This document shows positions 1 to 10,637 of a DNA stretch of 64,000 nucleotides, piece after piece. The notes beneath the pieces were generated by a model. That model did not search any database, was not told the DNA's origin, and was given only the letters and a program-made list of their open reading frames with translations. Within the stretch, counting starts at the first letter, position 1; each line of letters starts with the position of its first letter. Origin of the DNA: Pseudomonadota bacterium (GTDB lineage Bacteria; Pseudomonadota; Gammaproteobacteria; Xanthomonadales; Rhodanobacteraceae); contig JAKAWV010000017.1 of the NCBI GenBank assembly GCA_021827205.1, forward strand, positions 1 to 64,000, read 5' to 3'. A program made the position numbers and the translations under genes.

Positions 1-25
1 GCAGTTGGCTTCGAACTTGCGCGGT

Positions 26-1852
26 TTATTCCACCGTCACCGATTTGGCCAGATTGCGCGGTTGATCGACATCGGTGCCGCGCAGCACGGCGACGTGGTA
101 AGCCAGCAGTTGCAGCGGCACGGTCAGCACGGCGGGGGCGATCATCTCGCCGCCCACGTCGAGGCGCAGCACGCGCCTGGGGTCTTCGCCTTCCAGCGCC
201 GAGACGTGGTCGGCGATCACGTACAGCTCGCCGCCGCGTGCGCGCACTTCCTGCAAGTTGGATTTCAGCTTGTCCAACAGCACGTTGTTGGGCGCCACCG
301 CGATCACCGGCATGTCGCTGTCCACCAGCGCCAGTGGGCCATGCTTGAGTTCACCGGCGGGGTAGGCCTCGGCGTGGATGTAGGAGATCTCCTTGAGCTT
401 GAGCGCGCCCTCCATGGCCACCGCCTGCTGCGTGCCGCGGCCGAGAAACAGCGCATGCTGGCGCGGCACGATGCGCGCGGCCAGTGCCTCGATGTCGGCA
501 TCAATGGCGAGGGCCTGTTCGAGCATGCGCGGCAAATGCGCCAGCTCGGCGGCCAGCGCCTCCAGGCGCGCTTGCGCCAGGCCGCGCGTGCGCGCCAGTT
601 CCAGCGTCAGCAGCGCCAGCGCGGCAAGCTGCGTGGTGAAGGCCTTGGTCGAGGCCACGCCTATCTCGGGGCCGGCGCGGGTCATCAGCTTGAGGTCGGC
701 TTCGCGCACCAGCGAGGACTCGGGCACGTTGCACAGCGCCAGCGTGCCCAGATAGCCGTGTGCGCGGGTTTCGCGCAACGCCGACAGCGTGTCGGCGGTT
801 TCGCCGGATTGCGAGATCGCCACGAACAACGTGCCGGGCGGCACCACCACTTCGCGGTAGCGGTATTCGCTGGCCACCTCGACGCAGACCGGGAGATGTG
901 CCAGCGCCTCGATCCAGATGCGTGCCACCAGTCCGGCGTGATAGCTGGTGCCGCAGGCGACGATGTGCAGGCCCTGCACCTTGGCCAGAAGCGCGTCGCC
1001 GCCGGGGCCGAAGATGTTGGGCAGCGGACCATGCGCGCCGAGACGACCCTCCAGCGTGTCGGCCACGGCGCGCGGCTGCTCGTAGATTTCCTTGAGCATG
1101 AAATGGCGAAATTCACCCTTGTCGATAGCGTCCGTGCTGAGTTCGGTTTCATGCACGGCGCGCTGTACTGGCGCGCCACTGCGGTCGAACACGGCATAGC
1201 CGTTGCGGCGGATTTCGGCCAGATCGCCTTCCTCCAGATAAATCGCGCGGCGCGTGACCTGGATCAGCGCTTGCACGTCGGAGCCGAGAAAGTGCTCGCC
1301 GATGCCCACGCCAAGCACCAGCGGGCTGCCCAGGCGCGCGCCGATGATGCGTTCGGGATCGTGCGTGTCCATCACTGCGATGGCGTAGGCGCCTTGCAGA
1401 CGCGCGATGGCGCGCAACGTGGCTTCGCGCAGGCCGAGGCCGCGCGCCAACTCGATATCGACCAGATGCGCGATGACTTCGGTATCGGTTTCCGACTCGA
1501 ACACGCGCCCCTGTGCCTGCAATTCGCCGCGCAGCGCGGCGTAGTTTTCGATAATGCCGTTATGTATGACGGTCACTCGACCGACCAGCAGCGGATGCGC
1601 GTTGCCCTCGCTGGGTACGCCGTGTGTGGCCCAGCGCGTGTGCGCGATGCCGGTGCTGCCAGAAAACGGGTCGGCCAGATAGCGCTGCTCCATCTCGCGC
1701 ACCTTGCCCTTGGCGCGCACGCGGCGCAGGCCCAGCGGCGTGATCACGGCCATGCCGGCCGAGTCGTAGCCGCGGTATTCCAGCGCTTTCAGTCCGGCGA
1801 TCAGGATCGGCGCAACATCACGTTGCGCCACAGCGGCGACGATGCCACACAT
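26..1852 (-). CDS. glmS: Glutamine--fructose-6-phosphate aminotransferase (isomerizing)
   Basis: Converts fructose-6-phosphate plus glutamine to glucosamine-6-phosphate, the first step toward UDP-GlcNAc for peptidoglycan and LPS; cytosolic. The 608-aa length matches the family (609 aa in E. coli). The ATG at 1852 was chosen because it gives Met followed by the nucleophile Cys2 (MCGIVAAV), exposed after Met removal. The glutaminase domain covers about residues 1-240, followed by two SIS domains; CGTSYHAG lies near residue 300. The C-terminus NLAKSVTVE is the canonical family tail. It lies 59 nt downstream of the sugar-nucleotide epimerase on the same strand and may be co-transcribed with it. 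Confidence 0.98.
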   Translation of the reverse strand: MCGIVAAVAQRDVAPILIAGLKALEYRGYDSAGMAVITPLGLRRVRAKGKVREMEQRYLADPFSGSTGIAHTRWATHGVPSEGNAHPLLVGRVTVIHNGIIENYAALRGELQAQGRVFESETDTEVIAHLVDIELARGLGLREATLRAIARLQGAYAIAVMDTHDPERIIGARLGSPLVLGVGIGEHFLGSDVQALIQVTRRAIYLEEGDLAEIRRNGYAVFDRSGAPVQRAVHETELSTDAIDKGEFRHFMLKEIYEQPRAVADTLEGRLGAHGPLPNIFGPGGDALLAKVQGLHIVACGTSYHAGLVARIWIEALAHLPVCVEVASEYRYREVVVPPGTLFVAISQSGETADTLSALRETRAHGYLGTLALCNVPESSLVREADLKLMTRAGPEIGVASTKAFTTQLAALALLTLELARTRGLAQARLEALAAELAHLPRMLEQALAIDADIEALAARIVPRQHALFLGRGTQQAVAMEGALKLKEISYIHAEAYPAGELKHGPLALVDSDMPVIAVAPNNVLLDKLKSNLQEVRARGGELYVIADHVSALEGEDPRRVLRLDVGGEMIAPAVLTVPLQLLAYHVAVLRGTDVDQPRNLAKSVTVE

Positions 1853-1911
1853 GCGGCGTGCTCCGAGTCGGAAAATTGCAGGGCGATAACAATGATAAGG
1901 CGCGTCTTGCT

Positions 1912-2919
1912 TCAGCGTCCGTAGTAATCGCGATACCACGCCATGAAGCGCGCGATGCCGTCCTCGATGCCGACGCGTGGCTGCCAGCCGGTGGCGGCGC
2001 GCAGCGCGGAGACATCGGCCCATGTAGCCTCGACATCGCCTGGCTGCATGGGCAGCAAGTTTTTCTCCACGCGCCGGCCCAGCGCCTGTTCCAGCAGATC
2101 GATGAAGCGCAGCAGCTCCACCGGCTGATCGCCGCCGATGTTGTAGATGCGAAACGGCGCATCGGAGCGGCCGGGGTGCGGGTGCAGCGCGTCGTAGGCG
2201 GGATCGGGCGTGGCCGGCTGGTCGAGCACCGCCAGCACGCCGATGACAATATCGTCGATGTAGGTGAAATCACGCCGGTGCTGGCCGTGGTTGAACACAT
2301 CCAGCGCCTGGCCATGGCTGATGCGGTCGGCGAACAGGATCGGCGACATGTCTGGCCGCCCCCATGGCCCGTACACGGTGAAGAAGCGCAGCCCGGTAGC
2401 AGGCAGGCGATACAGATGGCTATAGGCGTGCGCCATCAACTCGTTGGATTTCTTGGTGGCCGCGTACAGACTCACCGGATGATCGACCGCATCGGCCTCG
2501 CTGAAGGGCAGTTTGCGGTTGGCGCCATATACCGAGCTGGACGAGGCGAACACCAGGTGTTGCACGGTGCCGTGGCGGCAGGCTTCCAGCACGTTGCCGA
2601 AGCCGACCAGATTGCTCTGCACATAGACCCCGGGATTCTGCAGCGAGTAGCGCACGCCGGCCTGCGCAGCCAAGTGCACCACGCGCTCGGGGTGGAATTG
2701 CGCGAACGCCGCATGCAGCGCCGCGCCATCGGCGATGTCGAGGCGTGCATGCCGATAGCCCGGATGCGTGGCGAAGCGATCCAGCCGCGCCTGTTTCAGC
2801 GCCGGGTCGTAGTAATCGTTGTGGTTGTCGATGCCCAGCACGCGTTCGCCGCGCGCCAGCAGGTGCTCGATCAGCGCGGCACCGATGAAGCCGGCCGCGC
2901 CGGTGACCAGAATGCGCAT
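1912..2919 (-). CDS. NAD-dependent epimerase, UDP-glucuronate 4-epimerase type
   Basis: Extended short-chain dehydrogenase/reductase of 335 aa. The N-terminal Rossmann motif GAAGFIG (residues 7-13) binds NAD, and the catalytic YxxxK is YAATKK near residue 152. The segment IDNHNDYYDP and the overall length resemble the CapI/WbnF/LspL group, which interconverts UDP-glucuronate and UDP-galacturonate for capsule, O-antigen or LPS core. Substrate is inferred from family resemblance only. It is transcribed away from thrS, toward glmS, so a small UDP-sugar supply operon is plausible. Confidence 0.85.
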   Translation of the reverse strand: MRILVTGAAGFIGAALIEHLLARGERVLGIDNHNDYYDPALKQARLDRFATHPGYRHARLDIADGAALHAAFAQFHPERVVHLAAQAGVRYSLQNPGVYVQSNLVGFGNVLEACRHGTVQHLVFASSSSVYGANRKLPFSEADAVDHPVSLYAATKKSNELMAHAYSHLYRLPATGLRFFTVYGPWGRPDMSPILFADRISHGQALDVFNHGQHRRDFTYIDDIVIGVLAVLDQPATPDPAYDALHPHPGRSDAPFRIYNIGGDQPVELLRFIDLLEQALGRRVEKNLLPMQPGDVEATWADVSALRAATGWQPRVGIEDGIARFMAWYRDYYGR

Positions 2920-2972
2920 GGAATCAAGGCTCGTGAATTCGGCAGAGTCTAGCAGTGGCCGCGCGCGGGCCG

Positions 2973-3001
2973 TTGACAGGGCAGGGACCGCTGGCTAGTT
3001 T
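2973..3001 (+). promoter_or_regulatory. Predicted sigma-70 promoter of thrS operon
   Basis: A perfect -35 box TTGACA (2973-2978) and a -10 box TAGTTT (2996-3001) are separated by 17 nt. The predicted start near 3008 would give a leader of about 165 nt before the thrS ATG at 3173. No other plus-strand gene lies between. Confidence 0.6.
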
Positions 3002-3059
3002 GCCTTGCATCAGTTGATTTTTCAGGTGACGCGCGGGCAACCGCCGTCGAGCGTGCGAC

Positions 3060-3077
3060 ATGAGCACTACCCGCTGA
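3060..3077 (+). other. Possible thrS leader peptide, MSTTR
   Basis: A five-codon reading frame (ATG AGC ACT ACC CGC TGA) with two adjacent Thr codons lies between the predicted promoter and the terminator hairpin. Its upstream SD match (GAG at 3049-3051) is weak. Two Thr codons are few compared with classical leader peptides, so this could be chance. Confidence 0.3.
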
Positions 3078-3108
3078 TTCCATCCGTACCGCGTCGCGCC
3101 GACCACCG

Positions 3109-3129
3109 GGGCGTTCGACGCCCTTTTTT
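3109..3129 (+). terminator. Intrinsic terminator in thrS leader, candidate attenuator
   Basis: GGGCG (3109-3113), a TTCGA loop and CGCCC (3119-3123) are followed directly by six T. A G-U pair at 3108/3124 can extend the stem. It sits 43 nt upstream of thrS and downstream of the only plus-strand promoter seen. No plus-strand gene precedes it, so it has nothing to terminate except the thrS leader itself. GCGTCG at 3091-3096 is exactly complementary to CGACGC at 3116-3121 and could form a competing anti-terminator. Confidence 0.55.
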
Positions 3130-3172
3130 GTTGCCTGCATTTTTTCCAAGCGATTGAACCCGGAAGACAGCC

Positions 3173-5077
3173 ATGATCCAGATCACCCTCCCCGACGGCA
3201 GCCGTCGCGAATTCGAGAACGCCCCCAGTGTGCACGAGGTGGCCGTGTCCATCGGCCCCGGTCTGGTCAAGGCCGCGCTGGCTGGGCGCGTCGATGGCGC
3301 ACTGGTCGATCTTAGCCGCGTCATCGAGCGCGATGCCAAGCTCGAAATCATCACCGAGAAAAGCCCCGAGGCGCTGGACATCATTCGCCATTCCACCGCG
3401 CATCTGCTGGCGCAGGCGGTGCAGCGTCTGTTTCCCGGTGCACAGGTGACCATCGGGCCGGTGATCGACAACGGCTTCTACTATGACTTCGCCTACGAGC
3501 GGCCGTTCACGCCCGAGGATTTGCCGCGCATCGAGGATGAGATGCGCAAGATCGCCGCCGAGGCCATGCCGCTGAGCCGCACGGTGAAATCGCGCGACGA
3601 GGCCGTGGCGTTTTTTCAGGGCATTGGCGAGACCTACAAGGCCGAGATCATCCGCGCCATTCCCGCGCACGAGGAGCTCTCGCTGTATTCGCAGGGCGAG
3701 TTCACCGACTTGTGCCGCGGTCCGCACGTGCCCGATACCGGGCGCCTGAAGGCCTTCAAGCTGCTCAAGGTGGCCGGCGCCTACTGGCGCGGCGACAGCA
3801 ACAACGCCATGTTGAGCCGCATCTACGGCGCCGCGTTTCTCAACGAGAAAGACCTCAAGGCGCATCTGCACCAGATCGAGGAAGCCGAGAAGCGCGACCA
3901 CCGCAAGATCGGCAAGACGCTGGACCTGTTTCACTTGCAGGAGGAAGGCCCGGGCCTGGTGTTCTGGCACCCCAGGGGCTGGTCGATCTGGCAGGTGGTC
4001 GAGCAGTACATGCGCCGCGTGTACCGCGACACCGGCTACGGCGAGGTGCGCTGCCCGCAGATCCTCGATGTGTCGCTGTGGAAGAAATCCGGCCACTGGG
4101 ACAACTACGCCGAGAACATGTACTTCACCGAGTCGGAGAAGCGCACCTACGCGGTCAAGCCGATGAACTGCCCCGGCCACGTGCAGGTGTTCAATCAGGG
4201 CTTGCACAGCTACCGCGACCTGCCGATCCGCTACGGCGAGTTCGGCGCCTGCCACCGCAACGAGCCCTCGGGCGCGCTGCACGGCATCCTGCGCGTACGC
4301 GGTTTTACCCAGGACGATGGCCATATTTTCTGCACCGAGGATCAGATCGAGGCCGAAGTCGCCGCGTTCCACCGTCAGGCGCTGAAGGTCTACGCCGACT
4401 TCGGTTTCGCCGATATCCAGGTCAAGATCGCGTTGCGTCCGGACAAACGCCTGGGCGATGACAACACCTGGGACAAGGCCGAGCACGCGCTGCGTACGGC
4501 ACTGCGCGGCGCCAGCGTGGAATGGCAGGAACTACCGGGCGAGGGCGCCTTCTATGGCCCCAAGGTCGAGTACCACCTCAAGGACGCCATCGGCCGCACC
4601 TGGCAACTGGGCACCATGCAGGTGGACTTCATGATGCCGGGCCGCCTCGGCGCCGAGTACGTGGACGAGCATAGCCAGCGCCGCCATCCGGTCATGCTGC
4701 ACCGGGCCATCGTCGGTTCGATGGAGCGCTTCATCGGCATCCTCATCGAGCACCACGCCGGCGCGTTTCCGGCCTGGCTGGCGCCGGTGCAGGCCGTGGT
4801 GCTGAACATCACCGACGCGCACGCGGGGTATGCTGCCGCGGTGGCGCAAGCACTGGCGCGGCAAGGTTTTCGCGTCGAGGCCGATTTGCGCAACGAAAAA
4901 GTGGGCTATAAGATCCGCGAACACACGCTGCAACGCGTGCCCTATCTGCTGGTGGTCGGTGACCGCGAGATGGAAACGGGCGCGGTTGCCGTGCGCGCTT
5001 TGAACGGCGCGGATCTGGGCGGCATGGCGCAGCCCGAATTCGCTGCGCGTCTGGCCTCGGAAGCACACCCCGGTTAG
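3173..5077 (+). CDS. thrS: Threonine--tRNA ligase
   Basis: Class II aminoacyl-tRNA synthetase that charges tRNA-Thr. The 634 aa hold an N-terminal TGS domain (about 1-61), the SAD editing domain with HSTAHLL near residue 73, the catalytic core with the zinc-binding MNCPGH near residue 330, and a C-terminal anticodon-binding domain. ATG 3173 is preceded by GGAAGA at about 6 nt. It heads the thrS-infC-rpmI-rplT cluster, with infC following almost directly. E. coli ThrRS represses its own translation through an operator mimicking the tRNA; here a terminator-like hairpin in the leader suggests transcriptional control instead or as well. Confidence 0.98.
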   Translation: MIQITLPDGSRREFENAPSVHEVAVSIGPGLVKAALAGRVDGALVDLSRVIERDAKLEIITEKSPEALDIIRHSTAHLLAQAVQRLFPGAQVTIGPVIDNGFYYDFAYERPFTPEDLPRIEDEMRKIAAEAMPLSRTVKSRDEAVAFFQGIGETYKAEIIRAIPAHEELSLYSQGEFTDLCRGPHVPDTGRLKAFKLLKVAGAYWRGDSNNAMLSRIYGAAFLNEKDLKAHLHQIEEAEKRDHRKIGKTLDLFHLQEEGPGLVFWHPRGWSIWQVVEQYMRRVYRDTGYGEVRCPQILDVSLWKKSGHWDNYAENMYFTESEKRTYAVKPMNCPGHVQVFNQGLHSYRDLPIRYGEFGACHRNEPSGALHGILRVRGFTQDDGHIFCTEDQIEAEVAAFHRQALKVYADFGFADIQVKIALRPDKRLGDDNTWDKAEHALRTALRGASVEWQELPGEGAFYGPKVEYHLKDAIGRTWQLGTMQVDFMMPGRLGAEYVDEHSQRRHPVMLHRAIVGSMERFIGILIEHHAGAFPAWLAPVQAVVLNITDAHAGYAAAVAQALARQGFRVEADLRNEKVGYKIREHTLQRVPYLLVVGDREMETGAVAVRALNGADLGGMAQPEFAARLASEAHPG

Positions 5078-5111
5078 GGTGCCGAGCACGATTATCTCTG
5101 GAGAAACAACG

Positions 5112-5639
5112 ATCGCTACGCCTACCGAAACCAAGTCACACCGTCGCAACAATGAAATCCGCGTGCCGCGTGTGCGCGTGATCGACGCCGAAGGCGAACA
5201 GCTCGGCATCCTGACCCGCGATGAAGCCCTGCGCGCGGCCGAGGACGTCGGTATGGATCTGGTCGAGATCCAGCCCACGGCCGATCCGCCGGTGTGCCGC
5301 ATCATGGACTTCGGTAAGTTCCGCTTCGAGCAGCAGAAAAAGACCCAGGCGGCGAAGAAGAAGCAGAAACAGGTCGAGATCAAGGAACTCAAGTTCCGTC
5401 CGACCACCGATGTCGGCGACTACCAGATCAAGATGCGCAATCTGCTGCGTTTTCTCGACGAGGGTGATCGCGTCAAGGTGAACATCCGCTTCCGCGGCCG
5501 TGAGATGTCGCATCAGGAACTGGGTTACGAGCTGGCCAAGCGCATCCAGGCGGACGTGACCGAGCAGGGCGTGATCGAACAGTTTCCAAGGCTTGAAGGG
5601 CGCCAGATGATCATGATGATCGCGCCCAAGAAGAAGTAA
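5112..5639 (+). CDS. infC: Translation initiation factor IF-3, ATC start
   Basis: IF-3 binds the 30S subunit, prevents 50S joining and rejects non-canonical start codons. I place the start at ATC 5112 (product [20 protein letters not shown]...), 7 nt after a good SD, GGAGA at 5100-5104. The in-frame GTG at 5079 lies two bases after the thrS stop, lacks a comparable SD, and would add 11 residues not seen in IF-3 homologues. A rare AUU/AUC-type start is the hallmark of infC autoregulation. The 175 aa include the N-domain, a Lys-rich linker and a C-domain ending [14 protein letters not shown]. Confidence 0.93.
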   Translation: MATPTETKSHRRNNEIRVPRVRVIDAEGEQLGILTRDEALRAAEDVGMDLVEIQPTADPPVCRIMDFGKFRFEQQKKTQAAKKKQKQVEIKELKFRPTTDVGDYQIKMRNLLRFLDEGDRVKVNIRFRGREMSHQELGYELAKRIQADVTEQGVIEQFPRLEGRQMIMMIAPKKK

Positions 5640-5731
5640 GCGGCGCGCAGTCGCGCCACGGCGTGTGGTGGCCCACCATCGGAATGCAGCATCCGGCGCG
5701 GCTTTCGCGCTGGAAGCGGCATCGGTTTGCG

Positions 5732-5766
5732 TATAAACTGCATGGCCCGATTCGCTGTTGAATCGG
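5732..5766 (+). promoter_or_regulatory. Candidate promoter and structured leader of rpmI-rplT
   Basis: The 204-nt gap between infC and rpmI is long for this cluster. It holds TATAAA (5732-5737) with only a weak -35, and a perfect 7-bp hairpin CCGATTC/GAATCGG (5747-5753 and 5760-5766, 6-nt loop). In E. coli, L20 represses rpmI translation by binding a pseudoknot here, so an L20 leader is plausible. Neither promoter nor L20 binding is proven by sequence alone. Confidence 0.35.
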
Positions 5767-5843
5767 ATTCGCGGGTTCCGGCAGGGATGGCAAGCGCGGC
5801 AATCGCCGCCGCCGGGGTCAGTCCATAAAACCAGGAGCATTCC

Positions 5844-6041
5844 ATGCCCAAGATCAAGACCAATCGTGCGGCGGCCAAGCGCTTCCGCAAGACGGCGAGC
5901 GGCAAGTTCAAGGCCGGCCACGCCTTCCGGAGTCACATCCTCACCAAGAAGTCCACCAAGCGCAAACGCAATCTGCGTGGACCCAACCATGTGCGCGCCT
6001 GCGACGCAGGCCATGTCGCGCGCATGTTGCCTTACCTCTGA
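5844..6041 (+). CDS. rpmI: 50S ribosomal protein L35
   Basis: A 65-aa, strongly basic protein beginning [14 protein letters not shown] and containing the typical K(K/R)[10 protein letters not shown] segment, matching L35 in length and sequence. It is a structural component of the large ribosomal subunit. A clear SD (AGGAG) precedes ATG 5844. It lies 12 nt upstream of rplT, which is the usual coupling; in E. coli both are repressed by L20 through the rpmI leader. Confidence 0.98.
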   Translation: MPKIKTNRAAAKRFRKTASGKFKAGHAFRSHILTKKSTKRKRNLRGPNHVRACDAGHVARMLPYL

Positions 6042-6053
6042 GGAGACTGACCC

Positions 6054-6413
6054 ATGGCACGTGTAAAGCGTGGCGTCACCGCGCGCCGCCGTCACAAGAA
6101 AATCATTGGCCGCGCCAAGGGCTATTACAACGCCCGCCGCAAGGTCTTCCGCGTCGCCAAGCAGGCGGTCACGCGCGCGTTGCAGTACGCCTACATCGGC
6201 CGCAAGCAGCGCAAGCGTCAGTTCCGCGCGCTGTGGATCGTGCGCATCAATGCCGCCGCGCGCTTGCACGGCCTGTCCTATAGCCGCCTGATCAACGGCC
6301 TGGCCAAGGCCGGGGTTGTGGTGGATCGCAAGGTGCTGGCGGATCTGGCGGTGCATGACCTCAAGGCTTTCGGCGTGATCGCCGAAAAGGCCAAGGCCGC
6401 ACTCGCCGCCTGA
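6054..6413 (+). CDS. rplT: 50S ribosomal protein L20
   Basis: A 119-aa basic protein ([17 protein letters not shown]...) with the family's N-terminal RNA-binding tail and globular C-domain ([23 protein letters not shown]). It is needed early in 50S assembly. A strong SD, GAGGAG, precedes the ATG. It is the last gene before a strong intrinsic terminator, which separates the ribosomal part of the cluster from pheST. Confidence 0.98.
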   Translation: MARVKRGVTARRRHKKIIGRAKGYYNARRKVFRVAKQAVTRALQYAYIGRKQRKRQFRALWIVRINAAARLHGLSYSRLINGLAKAGVVVDRKVLADLAVHDLKAFGVIAEKAKAALAA

Positions 6414-6457
6414 GCGCAATGGCCACCGGACTTGTGCCGGTCGGCGTGACGCACTGT

Positions 6458-6493
6458 GGGGAGCGGGCCTGGGCTCGCTCCCCTTTTGTTTTT
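6458..6493 (+). terminator. Intrinsic terminator between rplT and pheS
   Basis: A perfect 8-bp GC stem, GGGGAGCG (6458-6465) with CGCTCCCC (6476-6483), can extend inward and is followed by TTTTGTTTTT. In E. coli pheST is attenuated behind a Phe-rich leader peptide. I find no Phe-codon cluster in 6414-6457, so a plain terminator with partial read-through or a separate pheS promoter is more likely. Confidence 0.85.
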
Positions 6494-6535
6494 CGGGCAT
6501 TGCAGCAAGGCGGCACGCCCGGTTTGGCTAGTTGA

Positions 6536-7546
<1,011 letters not shown>

Positions 7547-7558
7547 GGGGCAGACACG

Positions 7559-9940
7559 ATGAAATTCAGTGAACGCTGGCTGCGCGCGCTGGTGGGCGTC
7601 GGCGCCGATCGCGATGCGCTGATCGAGGGGCTGACCATGGCCGGGCTGGAAGTCGAGGCGGTGACCGCGCTTGGCGCCGGTCTCGATCACGTGGTGATCG
7701 GCGCGATCATCGAATGCCAGCCGCACCCGAACGCGGAGCGCCTGCGCGTATGCAGCGTCGAGGCAGGTTTGGCGGCGCCGCTGCAAATCGTGTGCGGCGC
7801 GCCCAACGCACGCGTGGGCCTGAAGGCGCCGCTGGCTCTGGAAGGCGCGCTACTGCCCGGCGATGTGGCCATTCGCGCGGTGGAACTGCGCGGCGTGCGC
7901 TCACAGGGCATGCTGTGCTCGGCGCGTGAATTGGCGTTGGACAGCGATGCCTCCGGCCTGCTGGAGCTGCCCGACGATGCCCCGGTCGGCCAGGCGCTGG
8001 CCGAGTATCTGGGCTTGCCCGATGCCAGCATCGAGCTGAAGCTCACGCCCAATCGCGCCGATTGCTTTGGCATGGTCGGGCTGGCGCACGATGTCGCCGC
8101 GCTGTTCGGCGGCGCCACGCGCCTGCCGGACTGCGCGCCGGTGCCGGCGCAGAGTGTGCGCAGCCGCGCAATACAGTTGCAGGCGGGCGACGCCTGTCCG
8201 CGCTACTGCGGGCGCGTGATCGAGGATCTCGACGCGCACGCACCCACGCCACTGTGGATGGCCGAGCGTCTGCGCCGTGCCGGTTTACGCCCGATCAGCG
8301 CCATCGTCGATGTCGGCAACTACGTGATGCTGGAGCTGGGTCAGCCGTTGCATGCTTTCGACGATGCGCGGCTGGATGGTGCGATCACGGTGCGTCAGGC
8401 GCACGCCGGCGAGCATCTACGCCTGCTCGACGGCAGCGTGGTTGAATTGGATGGTCAACTGGTGATCGCCGATGCGCGGGGCGCGCAGGCGCTGGCCGGG
8501 GTCATGGGCGGCGCCGACAGCGCGGTCGGCGCGGGCACGCGCGCGGTGTTTCTGGAAAGCGCGCACTTCGCGCCGGCCGCGATCATGGGCGTGGCGCGTC
8601 GCTTCGGCTTGCATTCCGACGCCGCGCATCGCTTCGAGCGCGGCGTCGATCCGGATCTGCCCGAGCGCGCGCTGCAACGCGCCACGGCGCTGCTGCTGGC
8701 GGTTTGCGGCGGTCGCGCGGGGCCGCTGCAGCGCACCGAGTTGCCGGGCTGGACCGCGCCGCGCGCATCGATCCACCTGCGTCGCGAGCGCCTGGCACGC
8801 GTGCTTGGTCTCGCCATTCCCGACAGCGATGTGGAACGCATCCTGCTGGCGCTGGACATCAAGCTCGCGCGCGCGACCGACGGCTGGCTGGCGCTGGCGC
8901 CGACAAGGCGTTTCGATCTGGCGCGCGAAGAGGACTTGATCGAGGAAATCGCGCGCATCCACGGCTACGCGCGCGTGCCCAGCAGTCTGCCCGGCGAAGC
9001 CATGCCGGTGCAGCCCGATGCACAGGCGCGCATTCCACTGCGGCGTTTGCGTGCGGTGCTGGCCGCGCGCGATTACCGCGAGGCGGTAAACATGTCGCTG
9101 GTCGGCGCTGCGCTGCTGGCACCCTGGCACATGCTGGAGGCCTCGCTGCCGTTGGCCAATCCGTTATCGGCCGAACTGGCGTGCATGCGCCCCTCGCTGC
9201 TGCCCGGCCTGCTGGCCGTCCTGCGCGCCAATCGCAATCATCAGCAGTCGCGCGTGCGCCTGTTCGAGATCGGACGCAGTTTTCATCCGGCGCCCGCCGT
9301 GGAACGCGAAGTCGAGCGGTTGGCGCTGGTGGCCTGCGGGACAGCCTCGTCCGAGCAATGGGGTTTGCCGACGCGCGCGCTGGATTTTCACGACTTCAAG
9401 GGTGATATCGAAGCGGTGTTGGCTTTGCGCGGCGCTGACGCCGATGGCCTGCGCTTCGTAGCCGATGGCTTGCCCGCATGGCTGCATCCGGGCCGTGGCG
9501 CGCGCCTGCTGGACGGGACGCGGGAACTGGGCGTGGTCGGCGCGCTGCACCCGCTGCTGGAGCAGACGCTGGGGCTGGAAACCATCGTCTACGCAGCCGA
9601 ATTCGATCTGGCCCTGCTGCGTGCGCAAACCTTGCCGCGACCGCAGGCACTGCCGCGCTTCCCCGGCGTACGCCGTGATCTGGCCATCGTCGTGGCCGAG
9701 GCGGTCACTTGGGCACAGGTTGAGGCGCAGACCCGCGCGGCCGCAGGCGAGGTGCTGGCTGAGCTGCGCTTGTTTGATGTTTATCGCGGCACTGGACTCG
9801 ATCCGGGACACAAAAGTTATGCCATAGGCTTGATTTTGCAGGAACATTCGCGCACCCTAACCGTTACCGACGCGGATGCCTGCGTGTCCCGGGTGCTGCA
9901 AGCACTGGCACAGGCATACGCCGCGCGTATCAGGGGGTAG
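7559..9940 (+). CDS. pheT: Phenylalanine--tRNA ligase beta subunit
   Basis: The 793-aa beta subunit edits mischarged Tyr-tRNA-Phe and binds tRNA. Visible parts are an N-terminal EMAPII-like tRNA-binding domain (about 40-150, including CGAPNAR), B3/B4 editing domain with [10 protein letters not shown] near residue 260, B5 domain, a catalytic-like core, and the C-terminal anticodon-binding FDX-ACB domain ([13 protein letters not shown] onward). Length is normal (795 in E. coli). Its stop is separated by only 2 nt from the GTG start of ihfA, the standard pheST-ihfA operon arrangement. Confidence 0.98.
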   Translation: MKFSERWLRALVGVGADRDALIEGLTMAGLEVEAVTALGAGLDHVVIGAIIECQPHPNAERLRVCSVEAGLAAPLQIVCGAPNARVGLKAPLALEGALLPGDVAIRAVELRGVRSQGMLCSARELALDSDASGLLELPDDAPVGQALAEYLGLPDASIELKLTPNRADCFGMVGLAHDVAALFGGATRLPDCAPVPAQSVRSRAIQLQAGDACPRYCGRVIEDLDAHAPTPLWMAERLRRAGLRPISAIVDVGNYVMLELGQPLHAFDDARLDGAITVRQAHAGEHLRLLDGSVVELDGQLVIADARGAQALAGVMGGADSAVGAGTRAVFLESAHFAPAAIMGVARRFGLHSDAAHRFERGVDPDLPERALQRATALLLAVCGGRAGPLQRTELPGWTAPRASIHLRRERLARVLGLAIPDSDVERILLALDIKLARATDGWLALAPTRRFDLAREEDLIEEIARIHGYARVPSSLPGEAMPVQPDAQARIPLRRLRAVLAARDYREAVNMSLVGAALLAPWHMLEASLPLANPLSAELACMRPSLLPGLLAVLRANRNHQQSRVRLFEIGRSFHPAPAVEREVERLALVACGTASSEQWGLPTRALDFHDFKGDIEAVLALRGADADGLRFVADGLPAWLHPGRGARLLDGTRELGVVGALHPLLEQTLGLETIVYAAEFDLALLRAQTLPRPQALPRFPGVRRDLAIVVAEAVTWAQVEAQTRAAAGEVLAELRLFDVYRGTGLDPGHKSYAIGLILQEHSRTLTVTDADACVSRVLQALAQAYAARIRG

Positions 9941-9942
9941 TC

Positions 9943-10239
9943 GTGGCACTGACCAAAGCTGAAATGGCCGAGCGGCTGTTTGCCGAAGTGGGCCTCAACA
10001 AGCGCGAGGCCAAGGAATTCGTGGATGCGTTTTTCGAGGCCATGCGCAAGGCGCTGGAAGACGGCGAACAGATCAAGCTCTCCGGTTTTGGCAACTTCGA
10101 GCTGCGCAGCAAGAATCAGCGCCCGGGCCGCAACCCCAAGACCGGCGAGGAGATCCCCATTTCCGCGCGGCGCGTGGTGACCTTTCGCGCCGGCCAGCGA
10201 CTGAAGCAGAGGGTTGAGGCATATGCTGGACCCAGGTAG
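9943..10239 (+). CDS. ihfA: Integration host factor alpha subunit
   Basis: A 98-aa HU/IHF-family DNA-bending protein. The heterodimer with IHF-beta bends specific sites and acts in transcription, recombination and replication. The GTG start at 9943 is 2 nt after the pheT stop, with a G-rich SD inside the pheT end. Family features are [20 protein letters not shown], the flank GFGNFELR and the beta-arm [20 protein letters not shown], containing the intercalating Pro. The alpha assignment rests on position after pheT and on sequence. The 3' end overlaps the next gene by 17 nt. Confidence 0.97.
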   Translation: MALTKAEMAERLFAEVGLNKREAKEFVDAFFEAMRKALEDGEQIKLSGFGNFELRSKNQRPGRNPKTGEEIPISARRVVTFRAGQRLKQRVEAYAGPR

Positions 10240-10576
10240 CAACAGCGAGCTTCCGCCGATCCCGGCCAAGCGCTACTTCACGATCGGTGAAGTGAGCGAT
10301 TTGTGCGGCGTGAAACCACACGTGCTGCGCTACTGGGAGCAGGAGTTCTCCGGGCTCAATCCGGTCAAACGCCGCGGCAACCGACGCTATTACCAGCGCC
10401 ACGATGTGCTGATGATCCGCCAGATCCGTGCGTTGCTGTACGAGCAGGGCTTCACCATCACCGGCGCGCGCCAGCGTCTGGAAGGCGGCCAGGCCAAGGT
10501 CGAGGCCAGCTATTCGGGGCAGGTGGCGCGCCAGTTGCGGCAGGAACTGGAAGAGCTGCTCACCCTGCTGCGTTGA
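10223..10576 (+). CDS. MerR-family transcriptional regulator
   Basis: A 117-aa protein with an N-terminal winged helix-turn-helix of the MerR type: [20 protein letters not shown] then RYWEQEF, and [21 protein letters not shown] short C-terminal coiled coil follows, without Cys/His metal-binding loops. The start ATG 10223 has GAGG upstream and lies inside ihfA, so the two are translationally coupled. A small MerR gene in exactly this place, after ihfA and before tRNA-Pro, is common in Pseudomonas and Xanthomonas relatives. Target genes are unknown. Confidence 0.93.
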   Translation: MLDPGSNSELPPIPAKRYFTIGEVSDLCGVKPHVLRYWEQEFSGLNPVKRRGNRRYYQRHDVLMIRQIRALLYEQGFTITGARQRLEGGQAKVEASYSGQVARQLRQELEELLTLLR

Positions 10577-10590
10577 GGTGCGCGCGCTTC

Positions 10591-10617
10591 TTTTCGGCGC
10601 GGCGACGCTGCTACAAT
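10591..10617 (+). promoter_or_regulatory. Predicted promoter of tRNA-Pro
   Basis: TACAAT at 10612-10617 is a near-consensus -10, with a weak T-rich -35 (TTTTCG region, about 10589-10596). The discriminator after the -10 is CGCGCGC, a GC-rich type typical of stable-RNA promoters under stringent control. Confidence 0.5.
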
Positions 10618-10637
10618 CGCGCGCTCTGGAATCGTGT

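Noticed and set aside
1-25. Further gene at the left edge
   Set aside because: Only 25 nt precede the glmS stop; nothing can be supported.
5-1924. Plus-strand open frame of 639 codons
   Set aside because: Antisense to glmS, which has complete family motifs.
3060-3170. T-box riboswitch upstream of thrS
   Set aside because: No AGGGUGG-type T-box sequence or specifier stem is visible, and T-boxes are rare in this class.
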